From positions 483,274 through 547,273 of the forward strand of contig LMJI01000002.1 in assembly GCA_001429255.1 (NCBI GenBank): 64,000 nucleotides of DNA, given 5' to 3'. The notes below the pieces were generated by a model. It saw only the letters and a program-made list of their open reading frames with translations, was not told the DNA's origin and searched no databases. The translations under genes and the position numbers were made by a program. Origin of the DNA: Cellulomonas sp. Root930 (GTDB taxonomy: Bacteria > Actinomycetota > Actinomycetes > Actinomycetales > Cellulomonadaceae). This document shows positions 31,133-40,319 of this stretch, one piece after another. Position 1 is the first letter of the stretch, and each line of letters opens with the position of its first letter.

Positions 31133-31750
31133 GTGAACGAGCTAGTGCCGATGATGGCCAGGGCGGACGGCCCGGCCTTCGGCCTCAATGACTCCATCTA
31201 CAACCGACTGCTCCGCGAGCGCATCATCTGGCTCGGTTCCGAGGTGCGCGACGAGAACGCCAACGCCATCTGCGCGCAGATGATGCTGCTGGCCGCGGAG
31301 GACCCCGACAAGGACATCTGGCTGTACATCAACTCGCCCGGTGGCTCGATCACCGCGGGCATGGCGATCTACGACACCATGCAGTACATCCAGCCGGACG
31401 TCGCCACGATCGCGATGGGCATGGCCGCGTCGATGGGGCAGTTCCTGCTCTCGTCGGGCGCCCAGGGCAAGCGCTACGCCCTGCCGCACGCCCGCGTGAT
31501 GATGCACCAGCCCTCGGGCGGCATCGGCGGCACCGCGACCGACGTGCGGATCAACGCCCAGCTGATCCTCCACATGAAGAACGTGCTCGCCGAGCTCACC
31601 GCCGCCCAGACCGGCAAGACCGTCGACCAGATCAACGCCGACGCCGACCGTGACCGCTGGTTCACCGCCCCCGAGGCGCTCGAGTACGGCTTCGTGGACA
31701 AGGTCGTCACGAAGGCCGACTCGGTCGCCGGTGGCGGCGGCACGGCCTGA
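31133..31750 (+). CDS. clpP1: ATP-dependent Clp protease proteolytic subunit 1
   Basis: Serine peptidase subunit of the ClpP1P2 barrel, fed by ClpX or ClpC. 205 residues. The catalytic Ser is in MGMAASMGQFLLSSG, the His in ARVMMHQPSGG, and the oxyanion region reads INSPGGSITAGMAIYDTMQ. GTG 31133 is preceded by GAGGGAG. Actinobacteria carry paired clpP genes that form a mixed heptameric complex, and clpP2 follows after 35 bases. The 213 bases upstream hold the tig terminator and a -10-like TAGGGT (31051-31056). Confidence 0.96.
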   Translation: MNELVPMMARADGPAFGLNDSIYNRLLRERIIWLGSEVRDENANAICAQMMLLAAEDPDKDIWLYINSPGGSITAGMAIYDTMQYIQPDVATIAMGMAASMGQFLLSSGAQGKRYALPHARVMMHQPSGGIGGTATDVRINAQLILHMKNVLAELTAAQTGKTVDQINADADRDRWFTAPEALEYGFVDKVVTKADSVAGGGGTA

Positions 31751-31785
31751 CGGCGTCCGACTTTCAGATCGTTGAGGAGAAGCTC

Positions 31786-32487
31786 ATGAGCATGGAGTCC
31801 CAGTTCATGGCGCGCGCCGGGATGCTGGCGGGGCCGGGCGGCCTCGCGCCGTCCTCGCCCGCCGCCCGGTACGTGCTGCCGCAGTTCGAGGAGCGCACGG
31901 CCTACGGGTTCAAGCGCCAGGACCCGTACACCAAGCTGTTCGAGGACCGCATCATCTTCCTCGGCGTGCAGGTGGACGACGCCTCGGCCGACGACGTCAT
32001 GGCCCAGCTGCTGGTGCTGGAGAGCACCGACCCGGACCGCGACATCATCCTGTACATCAACTCGCCCGGCGGATCGTTCACGGCCCTGACGGCGATCTAC
32101 GACACGATGCAGTACATCAAGCCGCACATCCAGACGGTCTGCCTCGGGCAGGCTGCCTCGGCGGCGGCCGTGCTGCTCGCGGCGGGCTCGCCCGGCAAGC
32201 GCCTGGCCCTGCCCAACGCGCGCGTGCTCATCCACCAGCCGGCGATGGAGGGTGGCGGCTACGCGCAGGCGTCCGACATCGAGATCCACGCCAACGAGCT
32301 GATCCGGATGCGCGAGTGGCTCGAGCTCACCATCGCGCACCACACGGGCCGCGACATCGAGCTGGTCCGCAAGGACATCGAGCGCGACAAGATCCTCACC
32401 GCGCAGGCGGCGCTGGAGTACGGGATCGTCGACCAGGTGCTGGCCAGCCGCAAGGGCGTCATCCCGACGACGGTCCAGCCCAAGTAG
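31786..32487 (+). CDS. clpP2: ATP-dependent Clp protease proteolytic subunit 2
   Basis: 233 residues including an N-terminal extension of about 30 residues, as in other actinobacterial ClpP2. Catalytic Ser is in LGQAASAAAVLLAAG, His in ARVLIHQPAMEGG; INSPGGSFTALTAIYDTMQ forms the oxyanion strand. ATG 31786 has GAGGAGA upstream; ATG 31792 is a minor alternative. Expected to assemble with ClpP1. Followed by a strong terminator, so clpX has its own promoter or depends on read-through. Confidence 0.97.
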   Translation: MSMESQFMARAGMLAGPGGLAPSSPAARYVLPQFEERTAYGFKRQDPYTKLFEDRIIFLGVQVDDASADDVMAQLLVLESTDPDRDIILYINSPGGSFTALTAIYDTMQYIKPHIQTVCLGQAASAAAVLLAAGSPGKRLALPNARVLIHQPAMEGGGYAQASDIEIHANELIRMREWLELTIAHHTGRDIELVRKDIERDKILTAQAALEYGIVDQVLASRKGVIPTTVQPK

Positions 32488-32496
32488 TCCTCCGGG

Positions 32497-32527
32497 GAGC
32501 CGGGTCCGCGGCCTGCGGACCCGGCTC
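32497..32527 (+). terminator. Intrinsic terminator after clpP2
   Basis: Perfect 13-bp stem GAGCCGGGTCCGC (32497-32509) with GCGGACCCGGCTC (32515-32527), 5-base loop, followed by TTCTGCT. Confidence 0.88.
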
Positions 32528-32700
32528 TTCTGCTGGGCGACGGGTGACGCCAGTGACAACCGGTGCTGACGCGTGCCGTGTGTTCGGCTGACATCCCGGC
32601 CCCGGTGGTGTGCAATGGGGGAGGACGCGCGCCCCGCGGGGCGACGCACGTACGACGCACCGCCCGACGGGCGGAGGGCGACACGAGGAAGGGGATCGAC

Positions 32701-33981
32701 GTGGCTCGTATCGGGGACGGGGCCGATCTCCTCAAGTGTTCCTTCTGCGGCAAGTCGCAGAAGCAGGTCAAGAAGCTGATCGCGGGCCCGGGCGTCTACA
32801 TCTGCGACGAGTGCATCGAGCTCTGCAACGAGATCATCGAGGAAGAGCTGGCGGAGGCCACCGAGGTCGGCCTGGTCGAGCTGCCCAAGCCGAAGGAGAT
32901 CTTCGACTTCCTCGAGCAGTACATCATCGGCCAGGAGTCGGCCAAGCGGGCCCTCGCGGTCGCGGTGTACAACCACTACAAGCGTGTCCAGGCCGGTGAG
33001 GCGCGGACGTCGACGACCGACGACCACATCGAGATCGCGAAGTCGAACATCCTGCTGGTCGGCCCCACGGGCACCGGCAAGACGTACCTCGCGCAGACCC
33101 TGGCCCGCATGCTGAACGTCCCGTTCGCCATCGCGGACGCCACGGCCCTCACCGAGGCGGGCTACGTCGGCGAGGACGTCGAGAACATCCTGCTCAAGCT
33201 CATCCAGGCCGCCGACTACGACGTCAAGAAGGCCGAGTCGGGGATCATCTACATCGACGAGATCGACAAGATCGCCCGCAAGAGCGAGAACCCGTCGATC
33301 ACGCGTGACGTCTCCGGCGAGGGTGTCCAGCAGGCGCTGCTGAAGATCATCGAGGGCACCACGGCCTCGGTCCCGCCGCAGGGCGGCCGCAAGCACCCGC
33401 ACCAGGAGTTCATCCAGATCGACACCACGAACGTGCTGTTCATCGTGGCCGGCGCGTTCTCGGGGCTCGACGACATCATCGCGGCCCGTGCGCGCAAGCG
33501 CGTCGTCGGCTTCGGCGCCCCGCTGCTGGACTCGGTGGACGAGGGCGACCTGTTCGCGGAGGTCCGCCCCGAGGACCTGCAGAAGTACGGCCTGATCCCC
33601 GAGTTCATCGGCCGGCTCCCCGTGGTCGCCGCGGTCTCCCGTCTCGACCAGGACGCGCTCGTGCGGATCCTCACGGAGCCCAAGAACGCGCTGGTCAAGC
33701 AGTACCAGCGGATGTTCCAGATCGACGGCGTGGAGCTCGAGTTCGACGAGGAGGCCGTGGCCTCGATCGCCGACCAGGCCCTCCTGCGCGGCACCGGGGC
33801 ACGTGGGCTGCGGGCCATCATGGAGGAGGTCCTCCAGCAGGTGATGTTCGAGGTGCCCAGCCGCGACGACGTGGGCCGCGTGGTCATCACGCGCGAGGTG
33901 GTGCTCGAGAACGTCAACCCGACGCTCATCCCGCGGGACACCGAGCAGGAGAAGCGCACACCCCGCGAGAAGAGCGCCTGA
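32701..33981 (+). CDS. clpX: ATP-dependent Clp protease ATP-binding subunit ClpX
   Basis: AAA+ unfoldase that delivers substrates to ClpP1P2. 426 residues. The N-terminal C4 zinc domain has CSFCGKSQ and ICDECIELC, Walker A GPTGTGKT, Walker B IIYIDEIDKI, and the pore and sensor regions including GVQQALLKIIEGT. GTG 32701 (MARIGDGADLLKCSF) was chosen because the zinc domain follows at once and AGGAAGGGG lies upstream. The 213 bases before it hold the clpP2 terminator and no obvious consensus promoter. Confidence 0.97.
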   Translation: MARIGDGADLLKCSFCGKSQKQVKKLIAGPGVYICDECIELCNEIIEEELAEATEVGLVELPKPKEIFDFLEQYIIGQESAKRALAVAVYNHYKRVQAGEARTSTTDDHIEIAKSNILLVGPTGTGKTYLAQTLARMLNVPFAIADATALTEAGYVGEDVENILLKLIQAADYDVKKAESGIIYIDEIDKIARKSENPSITRDVSGEGVQQALLKIIEGTTASVPPQGGRKHPHQEFIQIDTTNVLFIVAGAFSGLDDIIAARARKRVVGFGAPLLDSVDEGDLFAEVRPEDLQKYGLIPEFIGRLPVVAAVSRLDQDALVRILTEPKNALVKQYQRMFQIDGVELEFDEEAVASIADQALLRGTGARGLRAIMEEVLQQVMFEVPSRDDVGRVVITREVVLENVNPTLIPRDTEQEKRTPREKSA

Positions 33982-34012
33982 CCGTCCGGGGTTCCCGCCT
34001 AGGATCGCGTCC

Positions 34013-34327
34013 GTGAGCGACCTGCCGACCCCGATCCCCGCCGACCTGGCCCGCCTGCGCGGGAGCATCGACAACATCGACGCCGCGCTCGTCTACCTGC
34101 TCGCGGAGCGGTTCAAGGCGACGCAGCAGGTCGGCGTGCTGAAGGCGACCAGCGGCCTGCCGCCGTCGGACCCGGCGCGTGAGGAGCAGCAGGTCGCGCG
34201 CCTGCGTGAGCTCGCGCGCACCGCGGACCTCGACCCCGTGTTCGCGGAGAAGTTCCTCGCGTTCATCGTCGAGGAGGTCATCCGGCACCACGAGGCCATC
34301 GCCGAGGACCACGCCCGAGGCGCCTGA
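34013..34327 (+). CDS. Chorismate mutase (AroQ type)
   Basis: Converts chorismate to prephenate for Phe and Tyr synthesis. 104 residues, all helical. LARLRGSIDNIDAALVYLLAERFKATQQVGVLK holds the conserved Arg, Asp and Lys of the AroQ active site, and the C-terminal helix has FIVEEVIRHHE. GTG 34013 follows clpX by 31 bases. There is no Shine-Dalgarno, while TAGGAT at 34000-34005 would put the transcript start on the GTG, so a leaderless mRNA is likely. A small stand-alone mutase typical of actinobacteria. Confidence 0.9.
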   Translation: MSDLPTPIPADLARLRGSIDNIDAALVYLLAERFKATQQVGVLKATSGLPPSDPAREEQQVARLRELARTADLDPVFAEKFLAFIVEEVIRHHEAIAEDHARGA

Positions 34328-34347
34328 CTATTCGGGGTGGCGCCGGG

Positions 34348-34365
34348 CCCTCCGGGGGCGGAGGG
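34348..34365 (+). terminator. Short hairpin after chorismate mutase
   Basis: CCCTCCG (34348-34354) pairs with CGGAGGG (34359-34365) around GGGG. Directly followed by TAGGAG, a -10-like hexamer for the next gene. Confidence 0.5.
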
Positions 34366-34452
34366 TAGGAGGGGTCAGCTCCGGCAAGCCGCGCGGGGGC
34401 GGATCACGCGTGCGCGGTCGCCGGGGACGATCGACACCGGAGGTACTTGCCC

Positions 34453-35649
34453 ATGGATCTGCACTGGCTCAAGCCGCTGCTCGGACGCCCGGCACCGTTC
34501 ACGACCGTCTACCTCGACGCGACGCGCAACGGTGCGACCGGTGACGCCGAGGCGGCTGACCGCTGGAGGGCCGTCCGACGCTCTCTCGAGCGCGACGGCG
34601 CACCGGCCTGGGTGCTGGACCAGATCGCCGACGTGGTCTCGGTCCCCACCGGTGTGCGCGCCCCCCACGGGCGGGTGATCGTGGCCGACGCCCAGGGAGT
34701 GGTGGTCGACCGAGTGCTCTCCGAGCCTCCGGCCCAGTCCCACGCGGTGTTCGGCCCCGCGCCGGCCCTGCTCCCGGCCGTGCGCGCCGCCGACGAGACG
34801 GTGTCGTACCTGCTGGTCGAGGTGGACCGCAACGGAGCGGACCTCACCTGGGCCGCCGGTGGCACCGTGCGCACCGAGGGCGGCCCGGAGACCGAGACCG
34901 TCGACGGTGGGCACGACGACGTGCACAAGACGCGCGAGGGCGGTCTCGACCGGCGCAGCCAGACGCGTGCGGAGGACTCCTGGGGTCGCAACGCCGAGGC
35001 GGTCGCGGCCGTGCTGGACAAGCGGGTGGCGGAGCGCAAGCCCGACCTCGTGGTGATCACGGGCGACGTGCGGGCCACCAAGCTCGTGTGCGAGGCCGTC
35101 GGTCAGCAGGCGCGTGAGCTGGTGGTCGAGGTGCAGGGCGGGTCGCGCGGTGAGGGCGTCAACCAGGGCGCGTTCGCGGCGCGGGTCACCGAGACGCTCG
35201 AGGCGTTCCGGACCCGGCGTCGGCAGGCGGTGCTCGACCGGTTCCGGGAGGCGCAGGGCCGCGGCGACGGTGCCGTCACCGCGCTGGGCGACGTGATCGA
35301 GGTGCTGCGGCGCGGCCAGGTGGCGGAGCTGGTGCTCCAGATCAGCGTGCTCACCACCGGACTGGCGGAGCGGACCCTGTGGGTGGGGCCCGAACCCCTG
35401 CAGCTGGCGACGAGCGCGGGGGACCTCCAGTCGATCGGCGTCACGGAGAACGCGCGCGAGATGGACGCGAACGTGGCCCTGGTGCGTGCTGCCCTGGCGC
35501 AGGACGCGGGCGTCACGTTCGCCGAGGACGGCGCGGTCGACCTGGTGGACGGCATCGGCGCGGTGCTGCGCTGGTCCGACGACTCCACGCCCAGCGAGGC
35601 GGTCCCCACCCAGTCCGCCGACCAGGCCCGCCTCCGCACGGTCGTCTAG
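34453..35649 (+). CDS. Rv2629-like ribosome hibernation factor (eRF1/Balon family)
   Basis: 398 residues. The segments RWRAVRRSLERDGAPAWVLD, HGRVIVADAQGVVVDRVLSE, ETVSYLLVEVDRNGADL and EGGLDRRSQTRAEDSWGRN, with VVITGDVRATK later, follow the order found in mycobacterial Rv2629. That family is related to archaeal and eukaryotic eRF1 and to Balon, which occupies the ribosomal A site in dormant cells. The GGQ loop of release factors is absent, as expected for this group. ATG 34453 has GGAGG 10 bases upstream. Identification is by remembered similarity and should be confirmed by a profile search. Confidence 0.78.
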   Translation: MDLHWLKPLLGRPAPFTTVYLDATRNGATGDAEAADRWRAVRRSLERDGAPAWVLDQIADVVSVPTGVRAPHGRVIVADAQGVVVDRVLSEPPAQSHAVFGPAPALLPAVRAADETVSYLLVEVDRNGADLTWAAGGTVRTEGGPETETVDGGHDDVHKTREGGLDRRSQTRAEDSWGRNAEAVAAVLDKRVAERKPDLVVITGDVRATKLVCEAVGQQARELVVEVQGGSRGEGVNQGAFAARVTETLEAFRTRRRQAVLDRFREAQGRGDGAVTALGDVIEVLRRGQVAELVLQISVLTTGLAERTLWVGPEPLQLATSAGDLQSIGVTENAREMDANVALVRAALAQDAGVTFAEDGAVDLVDGIGAVLRWSDDSTPSEAVPTQSADQARLRTVV

Positions 35650-35653
35650 ACAC

Positions 35654-35705
35654 CGCGACGTCCGCACTCGAGCGGGTCTGAGCCCCCTCGAGTGCGGACG
35701 TCGCG
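35654..35705. terminator. Bidirectional terminator between convergent genes
   Basis: A 19-bp perfect stem, core CGACGTCCGCACTCGAG with its complement (35654-35672 with 35687-35705), around a 14-base loop. It fills the gap between the hibernation-factor gene and the acyl-CoA ligase gene, whose stops are 61 bases apart. Confidence 0.9.
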
Positions 35706-35710
35706 TGTGG

Positions 35711-37516
35711 TCAGTCGGTGCTGCGGGTGTCGGTGTAGAGGGTGTCGATGTCCGCGGCGAAGTCCTTGAGCACCAGGGCGCGCTTCACCTTCATCGACGG
35801 GGTGAGGTAGCCGTTCGTCTCGGTGAAGTCCGTGGTGAGCACCCGGAGCTTGCGGATGGACTCGGCGCGCGAGACGGCCTCGTTGGCGCGCTCGGAGGCA
35901 CGGTCCAGCGCCTCGAGGACCGCGGGGTTCGTCGCGGCCTCGTCGACCGACATGGCCGGGAGACCGTGGTTGGACAGCCAGCCGGGGAGCATGTCCGCGT
36001 CGAGCGTGACGAGCGCGCCGATGAACGGCCGCTGGTCGCCGACGACGACGACCTGGCTGACCAGCGGGTGCCCGCGCAGTCGGTCCTCCAGCACGGCGGG
36101 GGCCACGTTCTTGCCGCCCGCGGTGACGATGATCTCCTTGGTGCGGCCGGTGATCCGCAGGCACCCGGCCTCGTCGATCGTCCCGAGGTCGCCGGTACGG
36201 AACCACCCGTCCACCAGCGCCTCGGCGGTGGCCTCAGGATCGTGCCGGTAGCCCCGGAACACGTGCGGGCCGGAGACGAAGACCTGGCCCTCGTCGTCGA
36301 CCCGCACGGCCGTGCCGGGGTACGCCGGCCCGACGGTGCCGATCGTCGTGACGCCGGGGCGGCTGACGGTCGTGGCGGCGGTCGTCTCGGTGAGGCCGTA
36401 GCCCTCGAGCACCTCGACGCCGATGCCCCGGTAGAAGTGCCCGAGCCGCTCGCCCAGGGGTGCGCCGCCGGAGATCGCGAACTCGGCACGCCCGCCCAGC
36501 GCCGCCCGGAGCTTCGAGTGCACCAGCCGTCCCGCGAGAGCGTGCCGGGCTCGCAGGCGAGGGCCCGGGCCGCCGGTCTCCAGCGAGCGGGAGTAGTCCT
36601 CGGCGGCCTTGGCGGCCCAGCGGAAGAGCTTCAGCTTGGTCCCCGAGCCGGCCTTCTGCTCCGCCGAGTTGTAGACCTTCTCGAAGACGCGGGGCACGGC
36701 CAGGATGAAGGTCGGCTGGAACGTCCCGAGGTCCGCGAGCAGGTTCTTGGCGTCCGGCGTGTGACCCAGGACGGCGCCGGAGGGCACGCAGAGCACCTGG
36801 ATGAACCGCGCGAACACGTGCGCGAGCGGCATGAACAGCAGGGTGCGCGAGTGCGGCATCGCGACGACGTCGCCCAGCCCGGCGACCCCGTTGCGGGTGA
36901 TCGCGACGAAGTTCCCGTGCGTGAGCTCGACGCCCTTGGGCCGGCCGGTCGTGCCCGACGTGTAGATGACGGTCGCGAGGTCGTCCGCGCGGGCCAGCGC
37001 GCTGCGCCGCCGGATCTCCTCGTCGGGGACCTCGGTCCCGGCCTCGACCAGCGTCGCGACCGCGCCCTCGTCGATGACCAGGACCTCGCGGAGGCCCGGG
37101 AGGTCGTCACGGACCTGGGCGACGACGGCGGCGTGCTTCGCGGTCTCCACGAGCGCGAGCCGGACCCCGGCGTCGGCCATGATCCAGCGGACCTGCTCGG
37201 CCGACGACGTCTCGTAGACCGGCACGCCGAGCGCGCCCGCCGCCCAGCAGGCGAAGTCGAGCAGCGTCCACTCGTAGCGCGTGCGGGACATGATCGCGAC
37301 GCGGTCGCCGGGCTGGACGTCGCGCGCGACCAGTCCCTTGGCCACCGCGGTGACCTCCGCGTCGAACTCGGCGACCGTCACCGCGGTCCAGGCGTCGCCC
37401 ACCAGTCGCTCCGCGAACACCCCGGAGGGGTCGCGCAGCAGCCGCGCGGCGAGCATGCCGGGGATGCTGTCGGCGGGGTCCAGCTCCACCAGGGACTCGG
37501 ACCGTGACTCGCGCAT
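35711..37516 (-). CDS. Long-chain fatty acid-CoA ligase (AMP-forming)
   Basis: Activates fatty acids to acyl-CoA through an acyl-AMP. 601 residues. AMP-binding motif VIYTSGTTGRPKGVELTHGN, the fatty-acid-type signature DGWFRTGDLGTIDEAGCLRITGRTKE, and the C-terminal lysine in GYLTPSMKVKR. Start ATG 37516, two bases beyond the valS stop, is preceded by GAAGG. FadD15-like branch by length and motif layout. It is the second gene of an operon with valS, a pairing with no obvious metabolic logic. Confidence 0.93.
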   Translation of the reverse strand: MRESRSESLVELDPADSIPGMLAARLLRDPSGVFAERLVGDAWTAVTVAEFDAEVTAVAKGLVARDVQPGDRVAIMSRTRYEWTLLDFACWAAGALGVPVYETSSAEQVRWIMADAGVRLALVETAKHAAVVAQVRDDLPGLREVLVIDEGAVATLVEAGTEVPDEEIRRRSALARADDLATVIYTSGTTGRPKGVELTHGNFVAITRNGVAGLGDVVAMPHSRTLLFMPLAHVFARFIQVLCVPSGAVLGHTPDAKNLLADLGTFQPTFILAVPRVFEKVYNSAEQKAGSGTKLKLFRWAAKAAEDYSRSLETGGPGPRLRARHALAGRLVHSKLRAALGGRAEFAISGGAPLGERLGHFYRGIGVEVLEGYGLTETTAATTVSRPGVTTIGTVGPAYPGTAVRVDDEGQVFVSGPHVFRGYRHDPEATAEALVDGWFRTGDLGTIDEAGCLRITGRTKEIIVTAGGKNVAPAVLEDRLRGHPLVSQVVVVGDQRPFIGALVTLDADMLPGWLSNHGLPAMSVDEAATNPAVLEALDRASERANEAVSRAESIRKLRVLTTDFTETNGYLTPSMKVKRALVLKDFAADIDTLYTDTRSTD

Positions 37517-37517
37517 G

Positions 37518-40145
37518 TCAGGCCTTCGGAGCCGGCGGGACCAGCACGGCGTCGCGTGCCACGCACGTCTCGCCGTCACCGTCCACCAGGGTCAGGGTTC
37601 CGGTGACGCGGCCGGCCGCCCGGATGTCGTCGAGCGACGCCTCGATGCCGGGTCGCAGCCCGGCGGGCACGACGAGCTCGACCGAGGTGATCTCGGTGCG
37701 CATCGACAGCTTGGCCTCGGACTTCACCTTGCGCAGCGCGGTGAGCGCCGAGCCGGCGGCACCGACGACGGCGGGGTCGGCCGGGGTGCGCAGCGGCTCC
37801 GCGGACGGCCATGTGGCCCGGTGCACCGATCCCTCGCGCCACCACGACCAGACCTCCTCCGTGGCGAACGGGAGCACCGGCGCGAACAGGCGCAGCAGCA
37901 CGTCCAGGGCGATCGCGAGGGCCGCACGCGCGGACTCGGTCTCCGGCGACGGGTCGCCGTACGCGCGGTCCTTGACCAGCTCGAGGTAGTCGTCGCAGAA
38001 CGTCCAGAAGAACGTCTCGGTCAGCTCCAGCGCACGCGTGTGGTCGTACGCGACGAGGGCCGCGGTGGACTTGTCGACGACGTCCGCGAGGCCGGCCAGC
38101 ATCGCGCGGTCGATCTCCACGGTGACCAGCGACGGGTCCAGGGCGAGCGGCTCGTCGGCGGCACCGAACGAGAGCGCGAACTTGGAGGCGTTGAGCACCT
38201 TGATGGCCAGGCGGCGGCCGATCTTCATCTGGCCGATCTCGAACGCCGCGTCGGTGCCGAGCCGAGCCGAGGCCGCCCAGTACCGGACCGCGTCGGACCC
38301 GTGCTCCTCCAGCAGGCCCATGGGGGTGACCACGTTGCCCTTGGACTTCGACATCTTCTTGCGGTCCGGGTCCAGGATCCAGCCGCTGATCGCCGCGTCC
38401 GACCAGGGCAGCGAGCCGTGCTCCAGGTGCGAGCGGACCACCGTGGAGAACAGCCAGGTGCGGATGATGTCCTGGCCCTGGGGGCGCAGGTCCATGGGGA
38501 ACACGCGGCTGAACAGGTCCGGGTCGGTGCGCCAGCCGCCGACGATCTGCGGCGTCAGGGAGCTGGTGGCCCAGGTGTCCATGATGTCGGGATCGGCCGC
38601 GAACCCGCCGGGCACGCCGCGCTGCTCGGCCGTGTAGCCGGCGGGCACGTCGGAGGACGGGTCGATGGGCAGCTGGTCCTCGGACGGCAGCAGTGGCTTG
38701 TCGTGCTGGGGCTCGCCGTGCTCGTCGAGCGGGTACCAGACCGGGAAGGGCACGCCGAAGAACCGCTGGCGGGACACGAGCCAGTCGCCGTTGAGGCCGC
38801 TGACCCAGTTCTCGTAGCGGACCTTCATGAAGTCGGGGCTGAACCCGAGCTCGGCGCCACGGGCGAGCAGCTCGTCGCGCAGGGCATCGTCGCGGCCGCC
38901 GTTGCGGATGTACCACTGGCGGCTGGTGACGATCTCGAGGGGCTTGTCGCCCTTCTCGTAGAAGTTCGCCTTGCGCTGGGTGGTGACGGGCTCGCCGTCC
39001 AGGTCCCCGGTCTCGCGGAGCCCGGCGACGACGGCCTCGCGGGCGGAGAACGTGGTCTTGCCGGCCAGCTCCTCGTAGCGGGCGCGCGGGCCGTCGCCCA
39101 CGAGCCAGTCCGGGGTGTCGCGCAGGATGCGGCCGTCGCGGCCCACCACCGAGCGCGTCGGCAGCTGGAGCTCGCGCCACCACTGCACGTCCGTGAGGTC
39201 ACCGAACGTGCAGCACATCGCGATGCCCGCGCCCTTGTCGGGCTCCGCCAGCGTGTGCGCCAGGACGGGGATCTCCACGTCGAACAGGGGGGAGCGGACC
39301 GTGGTGCCGAACAGGTGCTGATAGCGCTCGTCGCCGGGGTGCGCGATGAGGGCCACGCAGGCCGGGAGCAGCTCCGGACGGGTCGTCTCGATGTAGACCG
39401 GACCGTCGGCACCGTGGAACGCGACCCGGTGGAACGCACCCGGGTAGTCGCGGGCCTCGAGCTCGGCCTGCGCGACCGCCGTCTGGAACGTCACGTCCCA
39501 GAGCCCGGGGGCCTCGGCCTGGTACGCCTCGTCGCGCGCGAGGTTGCGCAGGAACGCCTGCTGCGCGACGGCCCGGGACTCGGCGGACACCGTCTGGTAC
39601 GTGCGCGACCAGTCGACCGAGAGGCCGAGCCGGCGCCAGAGGGCCTCGAACAGCCGCTCGTCCTCGACGGTCAGGCGCTCGCACAGCTCGACGAAGTTCT
39701 TGCGGCTGACCGGCAGCTGGGGACCGGACTTGCCCTCGCCGCCCTCGAACGGGGGAGTGAACTCGGGGTCGTACGGCAGCGACGGGTCGCACCGCACGCC
39801 GTAGTAGTTCTGCACGCGACGCTCGGTGGGCAGGCCGTTGTCGTCCCAGCCCATCGGGTAGAACACCTCGCGGCCGCGCATCCGCTGGAACCGGGCGACG
39901 ACGTCGGTGTGCGTGTACGAGAAGACGTGGCCGACGTGCAGCGAGCCCGACACCGTGGGCGGGGGCGTGTCGATCGAGTAGATCTGCTCGCGCGTGGCCG
40001 TGCGGTCGAACGCGTACAGGTCCTGGGCGGTCCATGCCTCGTCCCAGCGGTCCTCGACACCGTCGAGGGAGACCCGGTCCGGTACCTGCCGCGTGCCCGT
40101 GAGAGTCGTGGGTGCGTCGGGCAGGGTGAAGGCGTCGGAGCTCAT
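37518..40145 (-). CDS. valS: Valyl-tRNA synthetase
   Basis: 875 residues, class I synthetase. HIGH-type motif SGSLHVGHVFSYTH at about 57-70 and the KMSKS motif KKMSKSKGNVV at about 610, with an editing domain between and an anticodon-binding domain and C-terminal coiled coil after. ATG 40145 starts MSSDAFTLPDAPTTLTG; the frame upstream stays open for a long way but only as GC-rich noise antisense to the Pls-type gene. No T-box or Val leader peptide was found in the 174-base divergent region. Confidence 0.95.
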   Translation of the reverse strand: MSSDAFTLPDAPTTLTGTRQVPDRVSLDGVEDRWDEAWTAQDLYAFDRTATREQIYSIDTPPPTVSGSLHVGHVFSYTHTDVVARFQRMRGREVFYPMGWDDNGLPTERRVQNYYGVRCDPSLPYDPEFTPPFEGGEGKSGPQLPVSRKNFVELCERLTVEDERLFEALWRRLGLSVDWSRTYQTVSAESRAVAQQAFLRNLARDEAYQAEAPGLWDVTFQTAVAQAELEARDYPGAFHRVAFHGADGPVYIETTRPELLPACVALIAHPGDERYQHLFGTTVRSPLFDVEIPVLAHTLAEPDKGAGIAMCCTFGDLTDVQWWRELQLPTRSVVGRDGRILRDTPDWLVGDGPRARYEELAGKTTFSAREAVVAGLRETGDLDGEPVTTQRKANFYEKGDKPLEIVTSRQWYIRNGGRDDALRDELLARGAELGFSPDFMKVRYENWVSGLNGDWLVSRQRFFGVPFPVWYPLDEHGEPQHDKPLLPSEDQLPIDPSSDVPAGYTAEQRGVPGGFAADPDIMDTWATSSLTPQIVGGWRTDPDLFSRVFPMDLRPQGQDIIRTWLFSTVVRSHLEHGSLPWSDAAISGWILDPDRKKMSKSKGNVVTPMGLLEEHGSDAVRYWAASARLGTDAAFEIGQMKIGRRLAIKVLNASKFALSFGAADEPLALDPSLVTVEIDRAMLAGLADVVDKSTAALVAYDHTRALELTETFFWTFCDDYLELVKDRAYGDPSPETESARAALAIALDVLLRLFAPVLPFATEEVWSWWREGSVHRATWPSAEPLRTPADPAVVGAAGSALTALRKVKSEAKLSMRTEITSVELVVPAGLRPGIEASLDDIRAAGRVTGTLTLVDGDGETCVARDAVLVPPAPKA

Positions 40146-40319
40146 GGTCCGACATCTTCCCAGATCGGCGGGCCTCCACGCTCCGGCGACGATCAGGCGA
40201 ACAGTCGGTGAACGAGGGCGGTCCGGGTGCGGTGCGCCGCCGCGCCGGTGCGAGGATCGCCACTCGCCGGGTCGTGAGCGCATGATCGGGAGGACACGAG
40301 CGGGCGGGGAGGCTGGGCG

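Noticed and set aside
40146..40319. T-box or Val leader peptide for valS
   Set aside because: No T-box core sequence and no run of Val codons in a short frame.
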